Source: Eumeta japonica
Taxonomy: Eukaryota; Arthropoda; Insecta; Lepidoptera; Psychidae
Assembly (NCBI GenBank): GCA_005406025.1
Contig: BGZK01000751.1
Location: 124,001 to 188,000, forward strand
Direction: 5' to 3'
DNA: 64,000 nt
Made by a program: the position numbers and the translations under genes. The notes below the pieces were generated by a model. The model did no database searches. It was given only the letters and a program-made list of their open reading frames with translations, and was not told the DNA's origin. Of the stretch, positions 1 to 11,740 are shown in pieces (the first letter of the stretch is position 1; the number at the start of each line of letters is the position of its first letter).

Positions 1-242
1 ATTTCTTCACGATTAAACCGCTAAATTGATCATAACTAGATTTGACGAAGAGGTAAACTGGAACCTAGTTTTTTATCCTAGGACCTAGGACTTTTTACTG
101 TAAGTAAAATGTTTACACCGATAACGAAAACCAAGCAAACCGAATTGGGGGCAATTACGTAGGTACTACTAGTATTGAATGTTGTTGCCCATGTATAGAC
201 TTTAATATCCATTTTCAGGTTTTGAATTTTAGAAAACAATAT

Positions 243-390
243 AATGACATATTAAACAAAGATAAAATTTTAAGTACACGAAACTGACGAGCTTGTTTGA
301 TACGATCGATGAATGTCTCCAAAGCAAGAGACGTGTACAAGGAACGCACCATTATAAGATTTCTACATACACTGCTGGGAAATATGCGTG
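243..390 (+). pseudogene. Non-LTR retrotransposon (LINE) reverse-transcriptase 3' tail
   Basis: Read on the plus strand, this stretch gives the extreme C-terminal tail of an endonuclease/reverse-transcriptase polyprotein of the type common in Lepidoptera. Recognisable pieces are ILSTRN, a TGA stop, then RACLIRSMNVSKARDVYKERT. The family typically ends ILSTRNRRACMKRLMDV..YPSGK. Only the last ~45 residues are present. The polymerase and endonuclease domains are absent, an in-frame TGA replaces an Arg, and the terminal SAYPSGK motif is scrambled by a frameshift near position 350. This fits a dead, 5'-truncated insertion, the usual outcome of target-primed reverse transcription. Related fragments of the same family lie at 17230-17560 and 27100-27160 (minus) and 63480-63677 (plus). 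The family assignment is from memory of the conserved tail and was not tested by a search. Confidence 0.6.
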
Positions 391-1489
391 AATATACAAA
401 CAAAAATAAACCTACAAAGATTTAAAGAAAATGTACAAAGCTTTAGCATAAATTACATTTTTAGTTTTATTATCTTATGGTATGAATGTGTGCTGGTTTT
501 CATTATCGACCTGGTCCAGGTAAAACAACATAAAGTTGTTCGTGGTATTGTTTAAATGTTAGTGTAAACGATACCTAACGAGAAAGTGTATTCTGTTAAA
601 ACTAAATGATAAGTTTGTAGGAATCATTAATATGCGAGGTATGATAAACTGTTTGCTCAATTACCGGTATACTTAAAAGTTATTTCGAAGAGCTTTAACT
701 TGTAGTTTCATCTCGTCACACAAATTTGGTGCTCTTTCATTTCATAATAAGATTATCTTGGCAATTTCATTACCTTATTACAAAATAAAAAAAAAAACTT
801 GGTTCAAAATAAGGGAATGTTGTAGAAGCGCAGAAGAATTTAAGGGATTGAGAAATTCCTGTGAGTTATGTATTTCATTTAATTGATTTATTTCTTTTCA
901 TCATATTTATATCATTTATGACATATTATCAAGGGACAGGTAATTTTTGGTTTGATGGGTAATTTGGTCAGTATTTTATCTATAATTGGGTCAACACTGT
1001 TGTATCTTACTTCTAAAATTGCCCATTGACATATTCACTGACAATTTATTTGTTCAATATAGACTACATCTGGACATATTTTAGGTTTTCGATGTTGGTT
1101 GTTGTTTTATTTAGTTTTTATCAATTGTTATCTTCCTCTCTAAGTCAGGTATTCCACTGTCACCAAAAAAAAGAAGTTTTTGTGGAAATATTGTGATTAA
1201 TCCACCTAAATAAACTCTCACGTTTGGACGTGAATACTTTGAAGTATTCATTGGACTTCTAAAACGGCGCAAATTTTAAGCAAGAGTTGACAATATCGGC
1301 TCGTATATCCTTAGATGTAACAGGAAATGTTTGATTAAAATTTTTTGAATCATTAATTATTAAAGTAAATTAAAAAAATATATCATACGATACAGAAATG
1401 TAATATAGTGAATTATCTTACTAAGTAAGAGTGGAAAGAAGGAAATGATACAAAAATGAAAAAAAAACTAATTAATAACATCCGACTCA
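391..1489. other. AT-rich spacer, no feature seen
   Basis: Strongly AT-rich with short homopolymer runs. I see no ORF with recognisable similarity, no repeat and no RNA gene. Confidence 0.6.
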
Positions 1490-2269
1490 AAAATTTGGAC
1501 GTTACTGGCAAGGACGTCTGCCCTAACGCGTCTGCCGTGTTTAGGTTGTTCACTCGTAGATCTAGGCATTTATAGTCGGCCTCTTCTCGGTAATGTTAGG
1601 TTTTGATCGTGCGGTCCCACTGCACCGTACAGCATTCACGTTGCCGATAGTTTGTCAGATTAGTTGAATTCATGATAATTGCTTCGTTCTTTTTTGTCGA
1701 AACGTAATATAATATAGTCTACAATATTTCTCAATAAACCGTCTATATAATACACAAAGATTTTTTCTAATCCGATTGACAGTTCTTGTGATTAACGCTT
1801 TTGAAGAAACAAACTAACGAACATTTTTTTTGCTTTTATATACTAATATAAATTCCTAATCGGTGCTTTACCAATTCACTTTTCGTTCATTTATGTTCGA
1901 TAAGTAATCATCTGTGAGAATGTTCGACCTCCTGCGGGTCACACTCCAAGATAAATGCAATTTATATACGAATACGTGTATATGTAAAATATTTAATAAT
2001 ATCTAACATTATTGACGGGAGTTTACGTCACACACGAGGTAAAAATATATCGCATGTTGCGCTGACTTTTACCGCACGTACTCGAAGTTTTATCACTTTT
2101 TCTTTACAACTTATCAACATCTTTATATCGATCGTTGCTCCTTTGGCATTAACAGCCGGATACACCAAAAGTAATTCGTGAATGTAGTCCGTAAGACGAG
2201 ACAGATCGTCCACTCATTATCTGTCAAATCATACGGAATAGTTTTGCGGATTATGATTTTACTTTTTGG
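1490..2269. other. GC-richer patch (1490-1660) followed by AT-rich spacer
   Basis: Positions 1490-1660 are distinctly richer in G+C than the flanks and contain several CpGs, but I find no convincing reading frame or repeat signature. The rest, to 2269, is ordinary AT-rich spacer. The patch could be regulatory or an old repeat. Confidence 0.35.
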
Positions 2270-2705
2270 GGCAGCCCGCAGGAATGAAACGAATTCAAGT
2301 GTTTGGAATATACATCGTATCAAGTATAATGCAATTTACAGTGCCGTTTATTATCCACCGACAGGCGCTCGTGCCGCTCGGGCGGACTGCAGTATCCCGG
2401 CTTGCGAAAAAACCGCTAGACTTCATACAAATATTCCTATTCTTCGTGTCGGAAATGAGGTCATGACTGCCTTTGCTCCCGTCTGAGCAGACGTGATGTA
2501 GAGCATAAAGAGCGAGCACGAATTCGCGAGCGTGTCGGCATCGAGCTCGCTCGTGGCGCAAACTCGGAACTCGCGCCGGCCGGCGGCCGAGCGACCAACA
2601 GACCCTCATCGTCTCCCGCCGCAGACCGTTGGCTTCTCCCATTTTTACGTCTCCCGGATGACGGACATAAATAAGTGTCCGATCGTCGGGTCCGCTACCT
2701 GTCCA
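2270..2705. promoter_or_regulatory. GC-rich, CpG-rich island (candidate regulatory DNA)
   Basis: A block of high G+C in an AT-rich setting, peaking at about 2510-2620 where CpG is frequent. Overlapping frames stay open on both strands (for example 2178-2486 plus and 2295-2642 minus), as expected when stop codons are rare because of composition rather than because of coding. None of the translations resembles a family I know. I treat it as a possible cis-regulatory or promoter-proximal island. An unrecognised exon is not excluded. Confidence 0.3.
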
Positions 2706-3295
2706 GCGACGTCGAAATACGGTGGAGATAAAAATGGAAGTCGGTCTTATTCGTGTCGTAACATTTAATACCGACCTATTTTAGGTGACAGATTAATCCG
2801 ACAGACTGACAGGTACGATCGAATTCATGATTCGAGTCTGTCCAAAACGTAAGTATTGATTTTTGTTAATTTGTGTACAAATATAAGTTAAGAATCATTT
2901 AGATTCAATAAATATTTTATACTAGTCTTTTGAAGTATTTAACTATTATATGTGTTCATTAATCATACAAAACTCCATAACGTTTTTATAGACTCTAATA
3001 ACAATATGTTCCTTTTTGAAGTTATACTTGTTTAAGCGCGTTAGAAGAAACAAAGGAGAGTGTATTTTCAGCTTGTTTTAATGTTGCGCGCGCTGCTTTA
3101 ACACCGTTTATTATTATGACTATTTTGCATAGACGAGGCGTCATCTGTTATAACAATTTAGTGGTACGTTAAAAAGCTGTTGTTGTTTTTGTTGATGTGT
3201 AACATCTTTTGTCTCGCGTTCCTGCAATACGTGTGAGTGATTTTATGAAAGGTAACGGAAGTGATTAACAGGAAGTCGGAAAAGCGTATGCTATC
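2706..3295. other. Spacer, no feature seen
   Basis: Mixed AT-rich sequence without recognisable ORFs or repeats. Confidence 0.5.
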
Positions 3296-3326
3296 GATTG
3301 GACCAATGGCACTCATTGGTCCAATC
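3296..3326. repeat. Perfect 13-bp palindrome with paired CCAAT boxes
   Basis: GATTGGACCAATG at 3296-3308, a 5-base loop, and its exact reverse complement at 3314-3326. Each arm contains ATTGG and CCAAT, so the site offers two inverted CCAAT motifs, the recognition core of NF-Y-type factors. Function is not shown. Confidence 0.6.
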
Positions 3327-4613
3327 AGTGCTAGAATTGTCCATCAAATAGTACCACAGTATTTTCCAAGAGATTGGTACTGTCAGCCAGTGTTGCAGAC
3401 CGGACAATTTCAATCGTATTTCTACGACCTTTTTTGCTCTGGTATAATGTACGATCGATTATTCGAAATCATATGCAAAATACCTTTGCGAATCTTCTAA
3501 CCCTCGCAACAAACTAAAATAATAATATCAAAATAATTTCATTTTATGGACATAAAAAAAATAACAACCAACCGACTTTTTAAAAGTCTTAGAAGAGTTG
3601 TTTTAAAAGTCAGAAAATCACTCCTTGCTTTTATTTTATCTTTAAAAAAAAAATAATGTTTACACTAAATCTTAATGCTAAAAGTTAAGTTTTCAAAGTT
3701 ATAATTACAATAAATAATAGATTTTCTACATTTAGTACTTTTACTACATACCGAAGGTGGTTCCGTTCTTTTTTATTTTAAACTATCACCCTCTTCCCAT
3801 GATTTAAATGGTGATTTTAACGTAAACTTTGTTGACGAGAAGCTGAACCACTCGTAGCTTTTTTAAATAACGAATTCAAGTTCGAAACAACTAATAATAC
3901 TACTGTTATTGACGCAGTTTTTCAACGGTTTTTAATTACTTTGAAATCACAACTACATGTCTCATATTTTAGTTATCATAAGTCAATTGTTTTCGCTTTT
4001 CCCATAATTGAACAAAATAACTGTATTCAATACAAAATTTCATTAGTTTTCGTATTAATTAAATAAAATATAATTTTCTTTAAAAATAATTATTCTTCAT
4101 TACGAAAATCCATTTCAAATTATACCTGATTCATTTTATTTCAGGTTGTGACGTTAATGTTGCTTATTACCAAGGTGATATGTCATACGTGTGTCACATC
4201 ATATGCGACTACTTGTAAGGTTCATCCTAATTTTTTTAAAATGAAATGTTTAGTTTATATTGTAGTATTTATTATTACCGACAGCGTGATCTGTGTGAAA
4301 AGATGGCGTCCTGCTATTTATTATAATATTTGCTTGCTGTTGAGCTACTGAATATGCCAAATCATGGACACAGTATACACAGAAATATTTTATAGACCAC
4401 ATAAGATCATTGTAAAATCATTCAGTCTAATTGTTTTTCTTTGATTCGATTGTATTTTTATAGCATTTTCAAGTGGAAAATGAACACATGAGCGTTCAGA
4501 GGGTAAGGTGGTATGGACGATCTTGCTATTGTTTTTTATTTAGGGTTGCCCTAATGGAATCACTAGTGCGTTGCTGGCCTCGTGGGAAGGAATAGCTATC
4601 TCCAGATAATTGA
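3327..4613. other. AT-rich spacer
   Basis: Mostly AT-rich. A 67-codon frame at 4148-4351 (plus) has hydrophobic stretches but resembles nothing I recognise and lies in low-complexity AT-rich DNA, so it is probably a chance ORF. Confidence 0.5.
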
Positions 4614-4666
4614 TACTTTTTTCCATAAAACTAAGTGCCATTCATTAAGTTTTATGGAAAAAAGTA
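4614..4666. repeat. Perfect 19-bp inverted repeat (hairpin, 15-base loop)
   Basis: TACTTTTTTCCATAAAACT at 4614-4632 is the exact reverse complement of 4648-4666. The transcript would fold into a 19-bp stem with a 15-nt loop. It may be a fold-back remnant. It is too short for a typical animal pre-miRNA stem. Confidence 0.75.
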
Positions 4667-5828
4667 GTAAAATTGCCTAACGTGAAAATTATTTAGGATT
4701 TAGTACTAACGAATGATTATGATGTAAAATTTTGTTTGTTACTATTAAATTTATGCTTCACTCTTAAATTTCCGAATTTAATTTAAAATAGTACGGAAAA
4801 TTGATACATGTTTGAATGGTAGGGTAGTTATTTATTTAATTGCTTTAAAGTATTTGATTGCTTTACGTGCGTCTCATGCTGGTTGGCGATTAGATTGTTG
4901 CTATTTAAAACTGAAAATTTTGAATATCTCAAAAACATATGAACAGATTTTCTTCAAAATGTTGTTTGTTGAATTTATTCATAAAAGTCTATTAATGTAA
5001 TTTTTCCCAGATTCATGAAAAATATGCTAATAAAACTTAGAAAAGGGACATAAAGTTATTGAGTTAGAAAATTAATGCACACATCAAAGGAAAACTCATT
5101 TAGCAGTTTTAATTTATTTTTAAATGTCCTAACGACAGCTGACACAGCAAAGTGTGCGAAAACAAATTTCTAAATATAATATATGAAAAGGCACCTCCCT
5201 TTTTTGTCATTTATTTAAATAAATTGTATTTTTATCAGAATTAATGAAAAGAAAGGCCAAGAGTATGTCGAATCATATTCATTATAGGGTTTCGAAACCA
5301 GAAATGCACTAAAGATGAAAAATGTACGTTGTTAAATTTTTTTATGTTTCCCACACAGAATGGTTATAAGCATTTTAGTTGCCTATCACTAGAAAAATAA
5401 GTAGGTATGTCGACTATTTCTGTTAAACCAATGTAAACTAAAAGTGTATCAGCAAAAGAGCGTATCTACATGGCACTTACGTTTTTTTTGTTGAGAAGCG
5501 CAGTTTTTCGACAATAACTCTAAAGCTGTATATCTGATCATGTTCAGAATAATTTCCTTCGTAATTATTTTCATATTTTTTTTTATACGGTTTATAAAAT
5601 AAAGGTCTGAAATTAGTACAATTTCTGCTAATTTCGGAGTAATTATTTTCGAAATTATTCACGTAATCAGAAAAATTGTTTAGAAAACTTAAAATGTTTT
5701 TAAAATAACTATCAAAATACGTGCAACACGTTGCTGTTTGGTGAAAAAAATTTTTTTCAGCTTTTCATTACCAAACTAAGTAGCGGCTGATACAAGACCT
5801 ACACTATAAATGTTATCAATATACGTCT
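4667..5828. other. AT-rich spacer
   Basis: No supported feature. The sentence-like AT-rich runs around 4900-5100 and 5480-5700 resemble decayed repeat DNA, but I cannot assign a family. Confidence 0.45.
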
Positions 5829-5975
5829 TGTTTTTTTTTTGAGTAAATAGCCTGTGACATACGGATAGGTTTTTTTTTTGAGTAAATAGCCTGTGACATA
5901 CGGATAGACAGACGGACGGATATGACGAAACTATGAGGGTTCCGTTTTTGCCATTTTGGATCGGAACTCTAAAAA
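5829..5975. repeat. 39-bp tandem duplication in a dispersed lepidopteran-type repeat
   Basis: A unit starting GAGTAAATAGCCTGTGACAT and ending in a T-run occurs at 5841-5879 and again from 5880, a period of 39 bp. The second copy continues into a GACAGACGGACGG run and ATGAGGGTTCCGTTTTTGCC. That block is common in lepidopteran genomes, often written with GGGTTCC followed by GGAACCC. Likely a repeat copy whose T-run-bounded segment duplicated locally. Confidence 0.6.
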
Positions 5976-6184
5976 AAATGGCAGAGTTATAAGGTTGTGA
6001 CATACGAATGGACAGTCATACTGATAGGAGGAAGTTATAAGAGTTCTTTTTTGTCGGTTCCGATTGTAATTTAAAATTAATATTTTTGGTCTTTGACGTG
6101 AAATGTTTTAGGACGCCTCTGGCCAACTTTTATCAAAGATCGCATTTCTATTTCATTAATTTTACTTTTTTCCTTTGCATATAA

Positions 6185-6468
6185 TTATATCACATCTGGA
6201 GACGCTTGCCTGCAACATGCATTAACATGCAGCATGCAACCCACCGCTGACCCTCGAATCTGCCTCTCCACTACGAATCTCTATCCAAATGATTGAATAT
6301 TGATTACAGAAGATTGACAGATATCGAACACCTAAGCAAGTGTTATTTATTTTTAAGATTCGAGGGTCAGCGGTGAGTTGCATGCTGCATGTTAATGCAT
6401 GTTGCAGGCGAGAGTCTACTATGGATTTCCGCAATTAACACCTCACACAATACAATATATCACATCTG
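6185..6468. repeat. 53-bp near-perfect inverted repeat between 14-bp direct repeats
   Basis: The left arm 6208-6260 and right arm 6357-6409 are reverse complements over 53 bp with one mismatch, separated by 96 bp. The arms include the nested word GCATGTTAATGCATGTTGCA. Just outside the arms, ATATCACATCTG is repeated in direct orientation (about 6187-6198 and 6457-6468). The layout resembles a small fold-back element with a long target duplication, but the direct repeats do not abut the arms, so this is uncertain. Confidence 0.65.
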
Positions 6469-7284
6469 TATTGCAAATACAAGAAACAAAGCTTTATTAC
6501 GGTTAGATAAGTTCAGTCTTTTTCCGTTCATTTGTTTATGTTCCTTTCGCTGTCTGATTCATGTTTGTCGTTTTTCATAAACAAATAGCCTTAACATACA
6601 AACTCTTGAACTGGTGCAGTTATCTCATTTCTATACTGAGCTTATATTTAGTCATTGGTTTAGCTTAGTTCATTTTCATGGTGATTTTTTAACAGGATAT
6701 TTTATTTTTTGTAACATTTCCTGTAATCCGCACGGCGTTGGTGCAAGAACAGTCACTAGTATTAGATAATTAAATCACCCGTTTTCATACTATTTTCAAT
6801 TATTTAGGCACCTATATGTAAATAAGCTGAACAGTTATGATACTTACATTTCACATTTCACTGTCTTCAAGTTTCGAAAAAAATCAAATTATAACTCATT
6901 TATTTAGGCTGGCATTAGAGCTGCTATATGGAAACTGCGATGCCCTAATAAACCTGTAATCCGCTATTCATACGGAAACTGTTCTTCGTAGCTCACTTCT
7001 CACCACCCTTTCATAAACTTGCCAAATCTACGAATGTACAGAAAGCCGTTTGGGAACAATTCTTGTAACACTTTTTCACTCGAGTTTGCTTCATTTAATA
7101 ACCATCTATCATCACCCTATCTCACCACATACACGATATTTCAAAACTGAGCTTTTTTTACGTTGGCTTTTCGAGAATCAACTCTTAAAAGAGTAGGTGA
7201 AGCAAAATTGAGAATGGAAATTTTTATTTAATTCCTTTATACTTATATTTATTTCATTTACCCCATCGTTTTTGAACCTTATTT
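6469..7284. other. Spacer, no feature seen
   Basis: AT-rich sequence without recognisable ORFs or repeat signatures. Confidence 0.5.
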
Positions 7285-7770
7285 ATATGTAAACTCGCTT
7301 TCCGCCCGACTTCACTGGCGTAGACATAGCATATGTTCTTTAATCTTTTATATGGAAAGATCCTGCTGTTACTTCCGATCTCGTCTTGATTTCAATTCCG
7401 GTTTCGGCACTGTCCTTGATTTCGATTCCAGTCACGCTCCTAATCCTAATCTCGACCCGACACTCGGTTTCGACCCCGGTCCCGTTCTGAATATTTTTCT
7501 CGGTTATGGGTCTCACACAACACACCAATCTTTGTACATTATACATCTCCACTAGCTCTCTATTGTGAGAAAAGTGTCTCAAATTTATAAAAAGCAATAT
7601 TGATATCGAATTTCATAATCATAATTCGCTCCATAAAAAAGTTTCATACAAAATCCTACCCCTTTTACCCCATTTAAAAAGTATACTTTTAAAATCCTTT
7701 CATGATGAATTTTTATTTTACACAAACTATCATCAGACTAATCTTTGTCTCAATTGGACCTATAATTTTG
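7285..7770 (+). mobile_element. Hexamer-array repeat element, copy A
   Basis: Three parts in order. A head at about 7288-7340 resembles the widespread lepidopteran block CGCCCGCGACTTCG (here CCGCCCGACTTCACTGGCGT). A 6-bp-phased degenerate array at 7370-7490 consists of hexamers such as GATCTC, ATTCCG, GTTTCG, ATCTCG and GTCCCG. A tail at about 7650-7720 has CCTACCCCTTTTACCCC followed by AAAATCCTTTC. Copy B (10805-11740) has the same head-array-tail order. The array explains the odd IEI/GIEIK dipeptide pattern of the minus-strand frame 7340-7597, which is therefore not a gene. I cannot assign the element to a named superfamily. Confidence 0.5.
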
Positions 7771-9699
7771 GAGACCTCGTAATGAGCGAGAGAATGACTG
7801 AGTGAGTGGTATTTCGTATATTAATCTTAAAACCATGAAGTAAAAGATCGCATATTGAAATTAGAGAAGTAAAAATTTGTTTTCAAACATAGCATTTGAG
7901 AATAAAAATTCTCAAAAACATGACATTACGAGATTATTCATTGCATGAGGAAATGTTCAGTCCAATTTATAAAAGATTCCAGAAAACAATCGATGTTCTT
8001 TCTGATTTCATCTGAATATTTATCATGATAACATTAATATGTTACCTTAGGTAAATCACATACATTAGAGACATTGAAATTTTTTTAAATTAAAACCAAA
8101 TCTGTTTTCAGGCAATTAAACGTATGTATTCAACCAGGAGAAAGTTACTTTGCACTCATATTACAATAATAAAAAATGTCTGAATATAATACAAATGATT
8201 ACTGTTTGTCTTCGACATTCTTATCTCCATATTTTCATACGTGATTAATGATTCAAGTATTATTTTATGGAGTATTACTTATGAATTCATGAATAGAAAA
8301 TTTATTAATTGAATTAGTGCTTCAAATATTAATGGTTGGTATTAATTAATATAACATAAATAATAATAATTTATATAATAAAAATATTTATAATTGCTTT
8401 ACGTGAAACTATTGTTCAATAAAATTACATTTATATTTGCACTAAAAATAGAACCTAAATTTATTAGACATATCAATCACTTTGGCTTTTAGATAAAACG
8501 GGGCAAATTCTTAGGATCGTCCGACCAATTTTGTGTTCGCTACACATTTTTGTATTACATACTTAATGTTGACGAAATCTATGAGAAGTTTGAGAGCGAA
8601 ATATTAAAATTAAAACATACATTTGTAAATAGATAACTTAACTGATTCAGTAAATGTACGAATCCTAGATAATATGAGCCTTACTAATAAAAATACACTT
8701 AGGTGCATGCTCCATCTTGAGATTGGAAAGAGCAAGAGAGAGAGATATACTGTTTCGGTATAGGTAATATGTGTCTCTCTCCCACATCACTTCTCAGGAT
8801 GACGCATAATTTGAATGACGTTTGTTCATACGGACCTATAAAATAAAAACGAGGTACCTACATAAAAAAAATAATTTATGCGATCAGAATCAATAAAACC
8901 CACTATAGAATGACATTTTAAAAAGAAATTTAAAAAGCTTCAAATATCGTGAAATTTTTTGAGATCTTAATCGACATATTACGTTTTCTTATTTTAATTA
9001 CTTTTACTTGTTATGCGGTTCTGTCATCAATGATAATTAGTTGAGAGGCTTCATGGAATTCTTTTGTATATGAATTTATATTTAAATGCGAATGAAATCA
9101 AATGCAGACGAATTAAGTGTAGTTCAAAGAAAAGAAAATAAGTTTTCCTTACAAGCAGGTACGGATACAAAATTGTTGGGTGAATAAATTTAGGTAATAA
9201 TCGAGTTAATACTTTTATAAGCGTGAAGTGACGTTCTTATTTTAGGAGGATTATTAGGTTGGGATTTTAAGTTTCAAAATTTTGAAATGTATTTTACACA
9301 ATCTCTTTTCTATCATGGTAAGTTTAAAACAACCTTGTGTATAATTATTCTATTTTCAATGTTTCCATTGCTGGAATGTTTAAACTATTTTGATGAAACT
9401 TGGTAAGGAGGTAATTTACTTTCCGGAAAAAGATAGTTTATGTATAACTTTTATTCAATGCGTAATTGCAGAAGATATACAAAAAAAAAATCACTGCTTA
9501 GTTAGTGAAATGACTTTCATAACGTGTAGAAAGCGTTGAAATTTTTAAAAGGAGCTTTTTACCTTAAGGAGTTTTTGCATCAATATAGGGAAACAGGATA
9601 ATTAAAGCTTATACGTAATATTCAAGAGATATTAACATTCAAGAGATATCAATAACGAATGGATTTTCATGTTGTTATCAATCAGTATACGAACGGGAG
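7771..9699. other. AT-rich spacer with two small oddities
   Basis: At 8725-8785 a GAGAGAGAG tract faces a TCTCTCTCCC tract across a short spacer, so it could pair. At 9370-9445 the text TTGATGAAACTTGG..TTTACTTTCCGG matches a motif often seen in lepidopteran dispersed repeats. No ORF of interest. Confidence 0.4.
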
Positions 9700-9865
9700 A
9701 TCACCGGTTTTGGACACAATGTCAGTAACAAAATGGAGTGTTGGGAGTACGAGTGGGATTTGTATTGAGTTCGGAATGGAATAGAAACTCAATCATGATT
9801 GGAATATGAACCACGAAAGGGATCGGAATTATAATCAGAACTTAAAAGCGAGATCGAGATAGGGT
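9700..9865 (-). repeat. Hexamer-array fragment, purine-rich strand
   Basis: Purine-rich 6-bp-phased words (GGGATC, GGAATT, CGAGAT, CGAGAT, AGGGTC) form the complement of the array seen at 7370-7490 and 10870-11180. No clear head or tail flanks it, so it may be an old, truncated copy. Confidence 0.45.
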
Positions 9866-10084
9866 CCTAGAAAGAAATAAATAAAATAAGAAGAAATTTC
9901 TTATTTATTTACGCAGGTCCAGCTGTGAACAAACTCCAGTTACAAAAAAAAATGGAGGATATCACGTCCACTTTTAACGTTTATCGTGTTTGTTCGTGCT
10001 CGGAAAAACCGCTCTGAGCAACTCTTAGTTTATACACGGTCAAATATTATCTTTCCCGGACGGGAGTGTAATAAACTCGGCGAT

Positions 10085-10220
10085 GATTTATATACATAAT
10101 CGGCGAGACGGCAGGCCTGCGCGTGCGCGCGTCGGCCGCCAAGGGCCACGTGTTGGGAACGTGTAAAAATAGCGGCGCCTGGGCCGAGGGCACGCGCGCT
10201 TCCTTGTTTTGTTCCAACTC
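10085..10220. promoter_or_regulatory. GC-rich island with CACGTG E-box
   Basis: A short CpG-rich island (GCGCGTGCGCGCGTCGG) includes GGCCACGTGTTGG with a canonical CACGTG E-box near 10147, plus GGAACGTG nearby. bHLH factors bind such sites. Nothing here codes for a recognisable protein. Candidate enhancer or promoter, by inference only. Confidence 0.35.
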
Positions 10221-10804
10221 GAGGTAGTTACGGCATCAATAATATAATTTAATCAAGTCTCGAACATTACACACGCGAGGATCCATATTGAACGAGTGCC
10301 CTGTGGTCGCGTAATGCTAATAGCCATTGTTAAAAATGTAAATGCGTCGTTTTAAAATTAAGCCGACTGTGCATTACATCACCGCTATAAATATTGCAGA
10401 TGAAGTGCATGTTATAATAAAGTGCTTAATGCTCCATATCGTAATTCAAGTTATACGTAAGATGGGTTTAAGGTTTTTTTAGTGGTTTTATGAATACAGC
10501 AATATTTCGAGAAATAATGCACAATCTTTTGGATGGAATTTTTACTTTGAACCTTCAAATTGTTTTTGACTGTCCTCTATGCTGTTTCATAGAAAAATTT
10601 CATATAGAGGAAAAACTATTTGTATGGGTACCGAAGAAATGAGATTTTTACAAATTAATATTAGAAGTTACAAGTTGATGTACACGTACGACAAATGTTA
10701 TTTTCTCCTATTTTTGAATAGTTGATACCTTAAAGTTGGTTTGATTATATTTTTTTCATAATCAATAAGTTTATCATTAGGAAATCGATGATTTATACTT
10801 TATT
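10221..10804. other. AT-rich spacer
   Basis: No supported ORF or repeat. Confidence 0.5.
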
Positions 10805-11740
10805 TGCTTTTTCACGTGGCTCCAACCGCGTAGATATAAAATGAATTCCTTCATCTTGTATTTTGTCCCATCACGAAATCAAGATCACGATCGCTATTCC
10901 GTTCTCGATTCTGATCGCGGTCCCGCTTTTGATTCCAACTCTGGTTTTTTATCTAAGTAGATTCCGATTCCATTTTCATTTCCGGTCCCGCTTTTAAATT
11001 TTAATCTCGGTACTGCTTCTTATTCCGGTTCAAGTTACGCTCTTGATTCTAATTGTGATCCTATTCTTGATTTTGATCTTGGTCTCATTCTCTATTTCGA
11101 TACCGTTCTCAACTTCCAATTTCATTTCCCGTTCTGTGTGCAATATCGATTTTGCTACCGGTTACGATTCCGATTTGGACGAAAACGTAACTCCTCGTTA
11201 ACGAGTACAAAATATACCTAGTTTGATAGTAAATAAATAAATAAACAAAAACTGACAAAATAAACATAGCACTTTCGATTTTTTACAAAATATTGTATTT
11301 CTTCACCTTCTTAGAACTAGTTTTTTTCCAAAATGATAAGTCATTATTTTCTATTATAATAAAAAAATATAAGTTATATTGTCAATAGCTTCGGCGATTT
11401 CATCTCTTATTTCACCCCTTTTAGGTTTACTTTTAAGAATGATGCATTGCATTATTTTTATTAGTAATGTTTAGCTAATACATAAATTTTTTCATCAAAA
11501 GCTTTAGCAGTTTTCATTTTCCATACAAACTTCCAGCCCTTATTTTATCCCTCTCAGGGTCTATTAAAAAAAAACAATGGATGTATTTTTTTTTATAAAT
11601 AACTAAAACATAAAGTTGGAGATCTGTCACTCCAATGGTTTCAATTTTTCACACAACAGTATTTCACCCCTTTCACCCTCTTAGTGTTTGAATTTAAAAA
11701 AAATCCTTGATCAGTGGATAAGATAAATAGATATAATCAC
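10805..11740 (+). mobile_element. Hexamer-array repeat element, copy B (longest)
   Basis: The head at 10812-10860 (TTTCACGTGGCTCCAACCGC, then GTAGATATAAAATGAATTCC) is followed by a ~300-bp degenerate 6-bp array at about 10870-11180 (words such as GATTCT, GGTCCC, GATTCC, GATCTT, GGTCTC). The tail runs to about 11740 and contains two blocks of the type TTTCACCCC..CTTTTAG (11400-11425 and 11665-11690) and AAATCCTTGATCAGTGG, a word close to the common lepidopteran AAATCCTTTCTTAGCGG. ATGAATTCCTTCATC is shared with the inverted copy at 57880-58260. No protein frame is evident. It may be the 3' part of an unrecognised retroelement. Confidence 0.5.

Noticed and set aside
2178..2642. Overlapping frames of 102 and 115 codons
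   Set aside because: Open on both strands in a GC-rich, CpG-rich block, with no recognisable domain. Not called as genes.
7340..7597. 85-codon minus-strand frame with IEI/GIEIK repeats
   Set aside because: The same hexamer-array artefact as at 58 kb.
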